A stretch of 64,000 bases of DNA, taken from NCBI GenBank assembly GCA_942493375.1, contig OW818698.1:3906001-3970000 (forward strand), read 5' to 3'. Below the pieces are notes generated by a model. That model had not been told where the DNA came from and ran no database searches. It worked only from the letters and a program-made list of their open reading frames with translations. A program made the position numbers and the translations under genes. The stretch comes from G942493375 sp942493375. GTDB lineage: Bacteria > Armatimonadota > UBA5829. This document shows, one piece after another, positions 8,955-19,300 of the stretch; positions within the stretch are counted from its first letter, which is position 1, and each line of letters opens with the position of its first letter.

Positions 8955-10115
8955 ATGGGTGATGTAGTTCGGTTGGGAATAATCGGAGTTGGTGCAATGG
9001 GCACTGCCCATGCCAAATATGTGATGGACGGGGCTGTTCCACGCTGCGAATTGACAGCAGTCTGCGATATGAATGGCAGACGACTCGATACATATCCTAA
9101 TCCCAAGCACTATATCGAAAGTATGGAAATGATCCGCTCCGGTGAGATAGATGCAGTCCTCATAGCTACTCCTCACTATTACCATACAACGATGGGTATT
9201 GATGCCCTCTCCAATGGACTTCATGTCCTGGTGGAGAAACCAATCTCAGTACACAAGGCTGACTGTGAGCGATTGATTGCAGCACATAAGAATGAGAACC
9301 AGGTCTTTGCTGCAATGTTTAATCAGAGGACAACCCCTGTTTTTCGTAAACTGAAGCAACTGATCGAAGCTGGTGAACTGGGTGATATAATCCGAGTCAA
9401 TTGGATCATTACAGACTGGTTCCGGACAGAGGCATATTATGCTAGTAGTGATTGGAGGGCTACCTGGAAAGGTGAAGGTGGAGGCGTGTTGCTCAATCAA
9501 TGTCCTCATCAACTTGACCTTATGCAGTGGCTTTTCGGGATGCCGAAAAAAGTCCGGGCATTCTGCGAGTTTGGTTCACGTCATGATATAGAAGTAGAAG
9601 ACCAGGTTACGGCATATATGGAGTTTCCAGGTGGTGTATCCGGAGTCTTTATAGCTTCCACAGGTGAGGCTCCAGGAACAAACAGGCTTGAGATTGCCTG
9701 TGAGCGTGGAAAAGTAGTATTGGAGAACGGTAAGCTCACCTGGACACGTACTGAACAGATGGTTTCCGAGTTCAGCAAGACCAGTCCATTGGGTTTTGCA
9801 CTGCCTGATTTCTGGAACGTGGATATACCGGTATCATCTTCAGGACCGCAGCATCTCGGTATTACTCAGAATTTCGTGGATGCGATCCTGGATGGAACTC
9901 CACTCATTGCTCCAGCAGAAGAAGGCATCAACTCCGTAGAACTGGCAAATGCCATGATATACTCATCTCTGACAGAATCAACTGTTGAAATGCCAATGGA
10001 CTCAGCTGCCTATGAATCCAAGCTGAATGAGTTGATTGCTTCATCCACACATGTGAAGAAGGTTGTAGAAAAACAGAAAGAGGATCTGGCTTCTTCCTGG
10101 AATAGAGGAAAATAG
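8955..10115 (+). CDS. Gfo/Idh/MocA-family NAD(P)-dependent oxidoreductase
   Basis: The protein has 386 residues. The N-terminal Rossmann fold shows LGIIGVGAMG (residues ~7-16) for dinucleotide binding, then LIATPHYYH and the family signature VEKPIS with its catalytic lysine. The C-terminal dehydrogenase domain contains GGGVLLNQCPHQLDLMQWLFG, in which His and Asp are the usual substrate-site residues. The family oxidises or reduces sugars, inositols and sugar nucleotides in the cytoplasm. Here it follows the isomerase-fold gene after a 142-base spacer with a possible promoter, so it may be partly independent. The specific sugar is unknown. The ATG is preceded by AGGAG at 8939-8943. Confidence 0.85.
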   Translation: MGDVVRLGIIGVGAMGTAHAKYVMDGAVPRCELTAVCDMNGRRLDTYPNPKHYIESMEMIRSGEIDAVLIATPHYYHTTMGIDALSNGLHVLVEKPISVHKADCERLIAAHKNENQVFAAMFNQRTTPVFRKLKQLIEAGELGDIIRVNWIITDWFRTEAYYASSDWRATWKGEGGGVLLNQCPHQLDLMQWLFGMPKKVRAFCEFGSRHDIEVEDQVTAYMEFPGGVSGVFIASTGEAPGTNRLEIACERGKVVLENGKLTWTRTEQMVSEFSKTSPLGFALPDFWNVDIPVSSSGPQHLGITQNFVDAILDGTPLIAPAEEGINSVELANAMIYSSLTESTVEMPMDSAAYESKLNELIASSTHVKKVVEKQKEDLASSWNRGK

Positions 10116-10148
10116 GTCCGAAATCTGCAATTTGCGACAGAATTCACT

Positions 10149-10178
10149 TGGTAATGGGAACTGCAGAACCCATTACCA
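10149..10178 (+). terminator. Hairpin after the Gfo/Idh gene
   Basis: Arms TGGTAATGGG (10149-10158) and CCCATTACCA (10169-10178) are perfectly complementary, with a 10-base loop. There is no T-run after it. Confidence 0.5.
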
Positions 10179-10230
10179 GACACTTTCCTGATGAAGGGAA
10201 CTTTCTCAGTGACCATACGATTACTACATT

Positions 10231-11913
10231 ATGCAGCATCCTACCGATATGTCTAGTAGTTCTGATCCTAATAAATACTCCGGACGTTTCGGAGGTCCAA
10301 TAATCCAAGCTGTTCTGGCAATTGTCGGGTTAGCGATTTCAGTGCTCGCATATGTTACTATTCCCCTGATTGTTGTACCTGTAACCTCTTCAGTTTCTCG
10401 AGGTGTGCTGGAATTAATTGCTTTAGGGTGTGGAGCAGGATTTATCCTGCGCGTCGCCAGACGATATGTGTTTTTTCACAATGTTGGTACCGTCCACCAG
10501 TCATTATCCTTTGAAGCCATTTTTCAGGGAGCAATCGCATTTAATCCTCAGCTTGAATATCCGGGTGTTGAGTCTGCTTTCCTGAACAGGATTGGACGAA
10601 TGCCAGGCACCATCACCTCTGGGTGGTTTGCTGTCCGGGCTACTTCCGCAGTCGCGATCCCATTATGGCTCGTAGGCATGTCACTTGCATTATCCGGAAG
10701 ATTTTTGCCTGCTGTATTGTGTATATTGGTGTCTCTGTGTTGGACATGGACACGGGCACGTAAAATCCATACATTCTCAGAGAGGACTAGATTCGTTTCT
10801 GCTGAGATGCTGGGAATCCTTGCTGCTGCAGTTGAGGGTCTATGTTTTTCACAAGCCTGTTTGTCTATATTTAACACTGGGCATATTTGGCAATTTCTGT
10901 TGTTATATCTGGTTATTCTATCGGCATATGAGTTTTCTCCGGTTCCATTTGCAATGGGAATTCTGGAGGTTGCTTATGTCTGCATGCTTCTTTATTCCGG
11001 TTATGGTATGCCTGGTCTGGCTGTGGTGCTGCTTTATCGGGCGTTCAGGCTGTGTGTGCTAATATTAACAGCGCTATACTTACCCCGCTATAAGCTCAAT
11101 ATGAAAGATGTGTTTAATCCGGAACTTTCGATTATTCTGCGCAGGGTATTCAGACCGGAAGGTGGATGGGTCGATACCGAAGAAATCAAGGATGCGCCTA
11201 AACTCTCTATTGTGATTCCGGCCTACAATGAGATCGAACGCCTTCCAGTCTATTTACCTCAGGTAGTTGCATATTGTGAACAACTGGATGGAGAGACCGA
11301 AATTCTTGTAGTGGATGATGGCAGCACTGACAATACAGCGGAATATGTGGAAAATATAGCGCGGGAGCATCCAATTGTCCGCCTGCTGAAACAACCTTCA
11401 AATCAGGGAAAAGGAGCAGCCGTAAAGCGTGGGGCTCTGGAATCCAAAGGTACATATGTATTATTTGCGGATGCCGATGGCGCAACACCTATACATGAAG
11501 CAGACCGTTTACTGGAGACCGCTGAAACCGGTATAGAAGTCACAATAGCTTCCCGCACAGCCGCAGGAGGACATGCCAAACGTTCACTGCTGAGATCACT
11601 CGTAGGTGCTACATTCTATCGTCTCACTAATCTCCTTGCAGTGCCTATGGTGTCTGATACTCAATGCGGGTTCAAGTTATTCCGCGGGTTTGCCGCACAG
11701 AAAGTATTTTCGCAAGTGAAAGAGACCGGATGGGCTTTTGATGTTGAAGTATTATTCCTGGCTCAGAAATACGATTATGCTATCCGGGAAGTTCCGGTAG
11801 AGTGGCATGCGGTTCCCGGTTCCAAAGTAAATCTGATAAAGGACTCATTGAGTATGCTTTGGGCATTATGGAGAATCAGACATCGCAACGCCGGAATGAC
11901 GGATATGGAGTAG
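10231..11913 (+). CDS. Membrane-fused family 2 glycosyltransferase (dolichyl/polyprenyl-phosphate sugar transferase-like)
   Basis: The protein has 560 residues. Residues ~1-300 hold six or more hydrophobic helices. The segment FSPVPFAMGILEVAYV followed by VLLYRAFRL (residues ~233-272) resembles the conserved C-terminal motif of the LPG_synthase_TM/UPF0104 flippase-like family. Residues ~327-550 are a GT-A domain of family 2: LSIVIPAYNEIERLP, VVDDGSTDNT and FADADGATP, the last typical of ALG5/DPM1-type polyprenyl-phosphate glycosyltransferases. It probably loads a sugar onto a lipid carrier at the inner membrane. No clear Shine-Dalgarno precedes ATG 10231, and ATG 10249 is an alternative. The fusion of the two halves is worth noting. 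Confidence 0.75.
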   Translation: MQHPTDMSSSSDPNKYSGRFGGPIIQAVLAIVGLAISVLAYVTIPLIVVPVTSSVSRGVLELIALGCGAGFILRVARRYVFFHNVGTVHQSLSFEAIFQGAIAFNPQLEYPGVESAFLNRIGRMPGTITSGWFAVRATSAVAIPLWLVGMSLALSGRFLPAVLCILVSLCWTWTRARKIHTFSERTRFVSAEMLGILAAAVEGLCFSQACLSIFNTGHIWQFLLLYLVILSAYEFSPVPFAMGILEVAYVCMLLYSGYGMPGLAVVLLYRAFRLCVLILTALYLPRYKLNMKDVFNPELSIILRRVFRPEGGWVDTEEIKDAPKLSIVIPAYNEIERLPVYLPQVVAYCEQLDGETEILVVDDGSTDNTAEYVENIAREHPIVRLLKQPSNQGKGAAVKRGALESKGTYVLFADADGATPIHEADRLLETAETGIEVTIASRTAAGGHAKRSLLRSLVGATFYRLTNLLAVPMVSDTQCGFKLFRGFAAQKVFSQVKETGWAFDVEVLFLAQKYDYAIREVPVEWHAVPGSKVNLIKDSLSMLWALWRIRHRNAGMTDME

Positions 11914-11976
11914 TGAGTAATTGACAGTTAATAATGAATGATTGACAATGCATGGAAATTTATATGCCGATATACT

Positions 11977-12022
11977 CTGACTGGCCCAGTACTTCTGTTA
12001 TAAGGAGTATTGGGCCAGTCAG
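11977..12022. terminator. Strong 19-bp hairpin between convergent genes
   Basis: Arms 11977-11995 and 12004-12022 pair with only two G-T pairs, around an 8-base loop. It lies between the convergent glycosyltransferase (+) and PEP-CTERM (-) genes, so it can serve both strands. There is no T-run on either side. Confidence 0.65.
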
Positions 12023-12053
12023 TATTGTTATGTGAGGGAAAGTATGAAACTGT

Positions 12054-12755
12054 TTATTTGCGCAGGCTTTTAAGCTTACCGAGTCCAACCATCAACATCG
12101 GCAGACCGAAACCAAGAAGAGTTGCTGGTTCAGGAACTGCAGAGGTTTGTTTTCTGTCAGCTCGAAGACCATCAATTGCCACCATTTGCCCTGTGTATTC
12201 AAGCTTCGTTATTGACTTGTCAGATGTCCAACCATGCCAGATGAGACTGCCATCGTTGGCGCCAGGGGTGAAGACAATTGTGTCGAAGTCAGTTGGGGAC
12301 GCATAATATGCTATGACTTTTATTTCAGTATTACCGAATGATGCCCAACACGCACCGAATGAACTCCATGGTTTCGTTACATTGGATACTGTGATGGTAG
12401 CCATTTGTGAGGTATCCGCATTTGTCAAAGGATATAATCCCATGCCTTGTGTGTCTATTGATTTTGCATCGACTGTGCCTATACCAAATTCAACAGTACC
12501 CGGTTTGTATACAAGCATTGGATTATCTGAAGAGATCCTAGCTGCCGATATGGACCCATCATTCATGATGTCTGCAGGATCACCTAATGAGATTAAATTA
12601 CCATCATCATCTACAGTATAATTGGCAAATTCCTCCCAACCCTCGTAATAATCGCTTGTTATCGGTTGAGTCCAAGTATTGAGCGCTGCCGATGCAGGTA
12701 GAGACCCTGCTATTGCCAGCACAACCAGTGCTGCAAGAACAAACCATTTTCTCAT
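12054..12755 (-). CDS. PEP-CTERM sorted surface protein
   Basis: The protein has 233 residues. It has a signal peptide (residues ~1-23, ending PASAA) and a C-terminus with VPEPATLLGFG, a hydrophobic helix and the basic tail KLKSLRK. This is the PEP-CTERM sorting signal read by exosortase. The middle is a beta-rich domain of ~180 residues without a recognised family. The start is supported by AAGGAGAAAC just upstream on the minus strand. No exosortase or further PEP-CTERM gene is seen in the window, so the sorting machinery must be elsewhere. PEP-CTERM proteins are usually linked to exopolysaccharide and biofilm matrix, consistent with the neighbouring glycosyltransferase. Confidence 0.85.
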   Translation of the reverse strand: MRKWFVLAALVVLAIAGSLPASAALNTWTQPITSDYYEGWEEFANYTVDDDGNLISLGDPADIMNDGSISAARISSDNPMLVYKPGTVEFGIGTVDAKSIDTQGMGLYPLTNADTSQMATITVSNVTKPWSSFGACWASFGNTEIKVIAYYASPTDFDTIVFTPGANDGSLIWHGWTSDKSITKLEYTGQMVAIDGLRADRKQTSAVPEPATLLGFGLPMLMVGLGKLKSLRK

Positions 12756-13303
12756 TATGTTTCTCCTTATTGTTTGTGGTCAATTATTTTGAAACACGAA
12801 TACATACAGTAACGTAGCTGCACAAATAATGCCAAATATAGTTATTGGATATGAAATACAGCATATATACTTGGTTAAATTGTTCTCTTAAACGTAATAA
12901 CGACATAATAACTAAAGATAATGTATGATGCTGCACAAGATGTGTGGACAATATGGTTATGCCGTCAGCATGAGTTGATTCGGTATCTGGGGATAAATAC
13001 GGAACAAGATAGATTGAGAAATACTGGTAGATTACTTAAAATTGGCAGCAACCCCGTTAAGGTGATACCATAGTGCGTATTGTCTCTGTCTGATACGTGT
13101 ATAGGTGGAACAATTATCCTGGGTCCAAAGTCGTATATTCAGGAGAATAAAGCTCAGTCTATAATGTTTTTTCGATTGAGCACGTATTTCTCACAAAGTT
13201 TTGTTGAACAGCATATCTCAATGCGTATATACTTTTCTAGTCCATATGACGTTTAATCCGTTGGGGTAGACAATCCCTGCGGTGGAGTTTCACGGAGGAT
13301 AAC
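12756..13303. other. Long divergent intergenic region (548 bp)
   Basis: The region separates the minus-strand PEP-CTERM gene from the giant plus-strand gene. It has no convincing open frame and no recognised RNA family. A TATAAT at 13160-13165 could be a -10 box for the giant gene, but I see no matching -35 box. If it is used, the giant gene has a leader of about 130 bases. The GC-rich block just before the gene (13258-13300) may be structured. Confidence 0.4.
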
Positions 13304-16300
13304 ATGAGCGGTAAGTTGGTGCGCCTTACAACCCTTATAGGGGTGGTTCTGACGGTGATGACAACTGCGGCCTTTGCACAGAGTGCAGCCAATGCTGTCT
13401 GGCCCGGGTATCATGGGTTCAGTCAAAGAGCAGGCCAGAACGCGGATGCTAAGCAGATAACCAATCCTGGAGATCTTACGCTGATCTGGGCCTATCCTCG
13501 TACACCTTCTGTGGCTCCCAGTGACAATGTGTTGAACCAGAGTGCTGCAGTATTTACTAATCCTGCCACTTGGACCTCCGCCATTGATACAACCAATTAT
13601 GGTACAACCCCCACTGGCCCTAATGACTTTTCATACATTAAAGCAGATACAGCCGGCGCCGATACTGTAACATGGAATTTTCCAAGCGGGGCACCTCAGA
13701 ATGCGCCTGCAGGCAGGTATAGAGTTTATGTCAGGCACCTGTCTGCTACATTAGCCGGACTGACCGCTACTACAGGCGCTGTCTTTACGGTTACAGATAG
13801 AAAAGGTTCACATTCATACACAATTGATCAGACCCAGAATATCGGTGCGTGGGTTCAACTTGGCACCATATTTGAGTTTAATGCAGGTACCCAAACGGTA
13901 AGCCTGTCAAGTAATACAACTGATCCAATTGCCAGTAGTGTTGTTGTTATGGCTAATGCTGTCCGGTTTGTACGGGATACCGCAACTCCGGAAGTTATTG
14001 CCGATGATGCCTCAGTCGATTTTTCACAGACACCCGCAGCATCCTGGACAGCAGGAGCTTCACTGGGAACGACTGGACTCGTTTCTGGCAGTTCATATGA
14101 CGGTGGATTCCAATATAGAAAAACCACTGATTCTGCTGCAACTGCTAACTGGCTAATTCCTGCAGGTACTCCAACAGGTAAGTATCAAGTCTATGCATGG
14201 TTCCCATCGACATACGACAATAATCCAAATAATTATGTAAACACATCAGCCGCACGATATACGGTCGCTGGAAATACATATACAGTAGATCAAAATGATC
14301 CAAGCACTGGCGGTACCTGGAAGCTGATTACTACACAGATTGTCACTTTGAATCCTGGAGATGTTATACAGGTAAGCAACCAGACATCAGATTCTACTGC
14401 TAACACTATTGTTGTCGCAGATGCTGTAAAACTGGTTCCAGCGACGGGAGCTGAAATATACTCATCACCGGTAGCTGGTGAAGTGTTGGCTGACTGGAAT
14501 TTTGGAGCAGATGGAGTATATAACGCTTATATTCCTGTTGTCTATACAAATACTGTTGAACCACCATTGATTAGTGGAGAAGACCCACAGGATGTTGGAA
14601 GCATCATAGCAATTAACGGAGTTACCCCGGAACTGGGAACTCCCGCACTTCCTGCAGCCCTTGTAGACAGGCTGAAGCTCAGTCTTGGAACAGCGCTTTG
14701 GGAATACCCCAGTGGAAACCCTGCATTGCGTTCTGCTCTGGAAGGACCTGTACAGAATGGGTTCTATTCTACACCTACACTTACCTACTATATGGACAAC
14801 TCTGTAACTCCGGCTGTCCGGAGAACGGCGCTGGTTGCAACGGGTATGGATGGTCAGATTTACTGCCTGGATGCTGAGGGGACACCGAATGCTGACAAGA
14901 GTATAACGCAGCGCAGATCCAAATTATTATGGAAAGGTCCCGGCATAACAGAGAGTGAACCATATACTGCCATTGGACCATACGGGAATCCTAATCCTGC
15001 TCTCTGGCAAAGCGTCACCGGTAGGACTGATGCTTATGGTGGCAGGTTCTTATATGCAGTATGCTCAGCAGCAGGCGCGCCAGGGACACCAATAAGATGG
15101 CTTTTCGATGATACCAAACGCACAGCAATTGGCGAACCCAATGCTACTGATGAAGGTTGGGCTTACAATGTGTCGGTCTGGATTCCTGCTCTGGGCGCCA
15201 ATGCTGGTGGTAAACTCCCTGCAACGGATGCAGTTTACAAGGTTACATATGAAGCATCTGATGATGCGAATGCAGTTCAGACTGTGACTATCAATCTAAG
15301 TGAAACCAAGAACCAGGGACGCTGGGTCTCTTTAGGTAAGTTCTTTAATGTCAGGCAAGTAGAACTTGCAACCACTACTAAACAGGCTACACCTGCTAAC
15401 TATGCTGTTGTAGCTGATGCGTGTATGATCGTCCCTGAGCAGGTAGGAGCTTTTGGATATTCCTCCCCTGTGACTGATATAAGCAAGTATGAGAATCTTG
15501 CTACTTCCGAGAATGCCGGTCTGGTATATGCAGTAACAGCTGATGGACGGGCGATGAGTATTAATATTGCTCCTACTATCATTACCGCCGGTATAACCAG
15601 ATGGCAGTTCGGTAAAATTAACTGGTTCTATCCTGCAATACGAGAAAAAATGACCGTATCCGGGTCTGCTGATGAAACACAGCCTGGACTTGGACCGGTT
15701 GTTGCTTCTGCGACATATGCTAAAGGTTCCGGGCTGGGTGCTCCTGGTAGACTACTGCTGGCTACTACCGATCAGTGGGGTGGTTCCGGCGATGTATTCT
15801 GTCTGACAGGAATTGATTTCGGAATGACCACCGATCCGGTTCTGGATTGGCGGTTCCCTTCATCCACAGTTACCACAGACTCTGATCGACCGCTCAGCTT
15901 TAGTTCTTCACCAGCCGTATCCGGCAACAGAGTTTATATCGGCACTGAATATGGTTCAGTTTTAGGCTTGAACCTTGACAAGGCTGCAGCTGGAGTTTCA
16001 CAGGCTGTTTGGAAATATCCGGCCAGTGATACCGGGCTTCCGCTTGGAGCTTTCAGATACTCTACTCCGGCCTTTGCAACTGTTGACACTGTTAATCGGG
16101 TCTGGATTTCCAGTGCTGACGGGATAATTTATTCGTTTAATGCAGATTCCGGTGCCAGGATGTTTGCGGACACTGCGGGAACAACTCAATACTATGCGGA
16201 TCCGAGTCTGCGTAGTGCAGTGTATGGTTCAGTGGGAATTGATGGACGTAACGGTACCACCAAACCAGAGTTTATGTATGCAGGCACTATGGCAGATCAG

Positions 16301-19300
16301 GGTGTTTTACGCTGGTATCTTGCCAGGAGTGGTCTTGTAGGCTCGGGATGGAAGAGCTTTGGTTGGCCAGCGCTTGGACCGATCTTTGGGTCTCCTGCGC
16401 CTGCACAAACTATGAACAGGCGCCATGGTGATGTCCTGTTTACCAGCGGCACCAGCATAGTCAACTATGTATACTTTACAGCAGAAGACGGTAGAGTCTA
16501 TGCGATATCTCCAAAGTACAATGCTGCTGGCGGAAGTGATGGCACTGCCTGGGACGGTGGATGGGCTGGAGGCGGATGGCTTTATGATACCGAGCCCGGC
16601 ACTAATCCTCTTATAGAGGAGCAGCCGACTGCAACTGGTGGTGATATACAGTTCGAGGTTGTTGATCCAACGTTCTATAAGAATACCTACGAATCAAACC
16701 CGGAGCCAATGAATGCAACGGTGCCAACAGATTATGATGTTCCTGCTACTTGGGATACTCCAAGCTGGTTAGTCCGAAGAAACATGAAAGTGGTGGATCC
16801 TGCCACTGTGGGAACCATTGCCGATCCAAATACGGTCCGTAATAAGGCATTGTCTGATTTGCTTACAGATCGTGCGAAGGCAGTGCGTGATGTAGCCGGT
16901 GTGCTTTTTGATAGCAGGGCCAAAAGACTGCCTCCTTACGGACCTCTGTATGTCGAATGGGGTGAGAGCATATATATGGCTCTCTGGAATATCAATCCTG
17001 ACGACTTAAAATCAGGACAGAGCAGTATTACTGTTCAATTGCACAATGCCAGCGCCGGATCAGGTGCAGGTATGGAACTGACTGCAAAAGTCAAGGCGTA
17101 TCGAGAGTATACGGTTGTTGACGAGTCTACCGGTCCGACTACATTCCAGCCATTAAAATATTTCGGAACTACCAGGAACGTAAAACGGGCTTATATGCTG
17201 GCTCAGGTGGATCTGAAGTCCACAGGCTCAAAGCCTCCGACTCCAGGTCCTGGATGGGAGATATATGCAAAGATCACTAAGACTACGGGTGATCAGACAA
17301 TAGATCTGGCTAAGCTGGAAATTGTTGGTGGAATTCCGGTGCCGAAGATGAATGCTCAGACTGATCCGAATGCTGCTACCTATGCAACCGGTGTTAACGC
17401 TCCGGCTACGCAGTATGTCTATGACAAACTCGATATAGGTATAAATAACCCTCTGGCCATCAGAGATGATGGTTCGGGCAGGGATGCTGGCGGCAATCCA
17501 AATAATACAAGGACTTCTCTTGCCTGGAGTATTGATAGATACGATCGGCATGCGCATTTCAATGGCAACTCAATGTTTGATTCGGCTACCGGGTATAATG
17601 ATGGACGTTCAACAAGACATATGCCTATTCTATGGATAAGGAATGCGACTCATGGCGCTACGACATTACCACGGAACCTGGGGATTGCTGATCGCAGCGC
17701 AGGTGGTGCCAGTACTACTTCTCCGGTGGCGCTATCTAACTTCCGGGTAGGTACATGGGATCTGAACTGGCATGGAGGCGAAGGTGCGATTCCTTCAAAA
17801 GCCTATAATTCCGTCAATGCTCCGGCATTTGGATTGAAGTTTGGATGGGAATATGGGATCGGTTCTGTGGACTATCCAGACGTATTGGTTAGGTATCAGA
17901 ACTTCAGAACGACCATGGATGGCAAGGACCCTGCGAGAGCAGCAACTCAGATACCAAGTGTTCGCGCTGGGACTGGAACGTATGAATCGTCTACCCTGCG
18001 ACCGGACCAAGTGGAGGTTACAGTCGATGTGCCCCGCTTCCAACCGGCTAATACTTATAATGACGGCTTGCCTATAAATTACCCGGCAAGAGGTTATTCG
18101 AGAACAATGACTGCTTATGTCGACTCCAACCGAAATGGTGGATTCGACAGCGGCACAGTCAGGTTGGGTAAACCGACAACATACCAGGAAGCTTATCGTA
18201 ACTTTAGATATGATTTGACTGTGGCTCCTGACCCCAAAATAGAGGTCAAAGAGACATTGGTTGATGTGGGTCTTGCTCCGCACGGCCTTGGGGAAAGCAT
18301 GGGTTGGGGATTCTCTCCATATACAGCCGATCCTATGTGGACGAATGGTGTCAGTCAGTGGTTCAAGACACTTACAGTCCGTAACCTGGGCAATGTTAAC
18401 CTTAGCAGGCTCAGAGTAGATAAGAATACGATGCTGCTGGGTGATGGAGCTCGCTATCCGATTCTGGGTGAAAACATAACCAGTTCACTAGATCTAACTA
18501 TGCTGGGTACTAACGTTCAGCAGGCTGCACCACTAACAACTGCAGGATTCGGTTATACTTTGACCAAAGCCAGAGTTGGTGATCCTGATCCGACTACACT
18601 CACTATACCGGACCGCCGTAAGTGGAATGTTATGTCTGCATCAGATAAAGCTGCAGCTCAGAGTGCGCTTCGCGGTGTTCCATTAACTGAACTTCCAGTT
18701 CAGCCGATGATCAGTGTCAGAGTGCCCGTCAGTCAGCCGGTCGGCACATATGTTGCCAGGGGTGTTCGAGTTTACTCCGATATGAATGACAACAACAGCT
18801 GGTATGCCGGTGAAAAGGACTGGGACGTCGATGGATTAGTTGATCCATCAGAAGACTTAAACGGCAACAATATACTTGATGCTGCTGAACCATCCACAGA
18901 TCCTTCAATTGATCTGAAAATAGCTGTAAGAGAGACTCAGCTTACTGGAGGGATTATTGCTACATCATTAACTCAAATTGATGATGCTTCAGATAGTAGA
19001 GTAGCCGATGGTGGGCCGACCGCCTTCCGTGACCCGGGGACGGGCAAAGTAAATATGTTCTTTGTCAGCAACAGACGAAGTGACCCGCCCAATGACCCCG
19101 CACTGCATCCGGATTGGACACTATCAGTGAATGATCCCAGGGTTGTGGAGTTCTCACGTGCTCCTCTATATATAAACCAGGCTGTACTGGATAAAGATGC
19201 TGATGATCCGGCAAATCCGTGGAGAGTATTCTGGAAACCATCGGTCTTTGGAACTGGCAACCGTTGGTGGAATGCGCCATATAGCGCAATACCAAGTTTC

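Noticed and set aside
13020..13303. A riboswitch (c-di-GMP or similar) upstream of the giant gene
   Set aside because: Stretches such as GGCAGCAACCCC looked suggestive, but I could not fit the conserved core of any known class.
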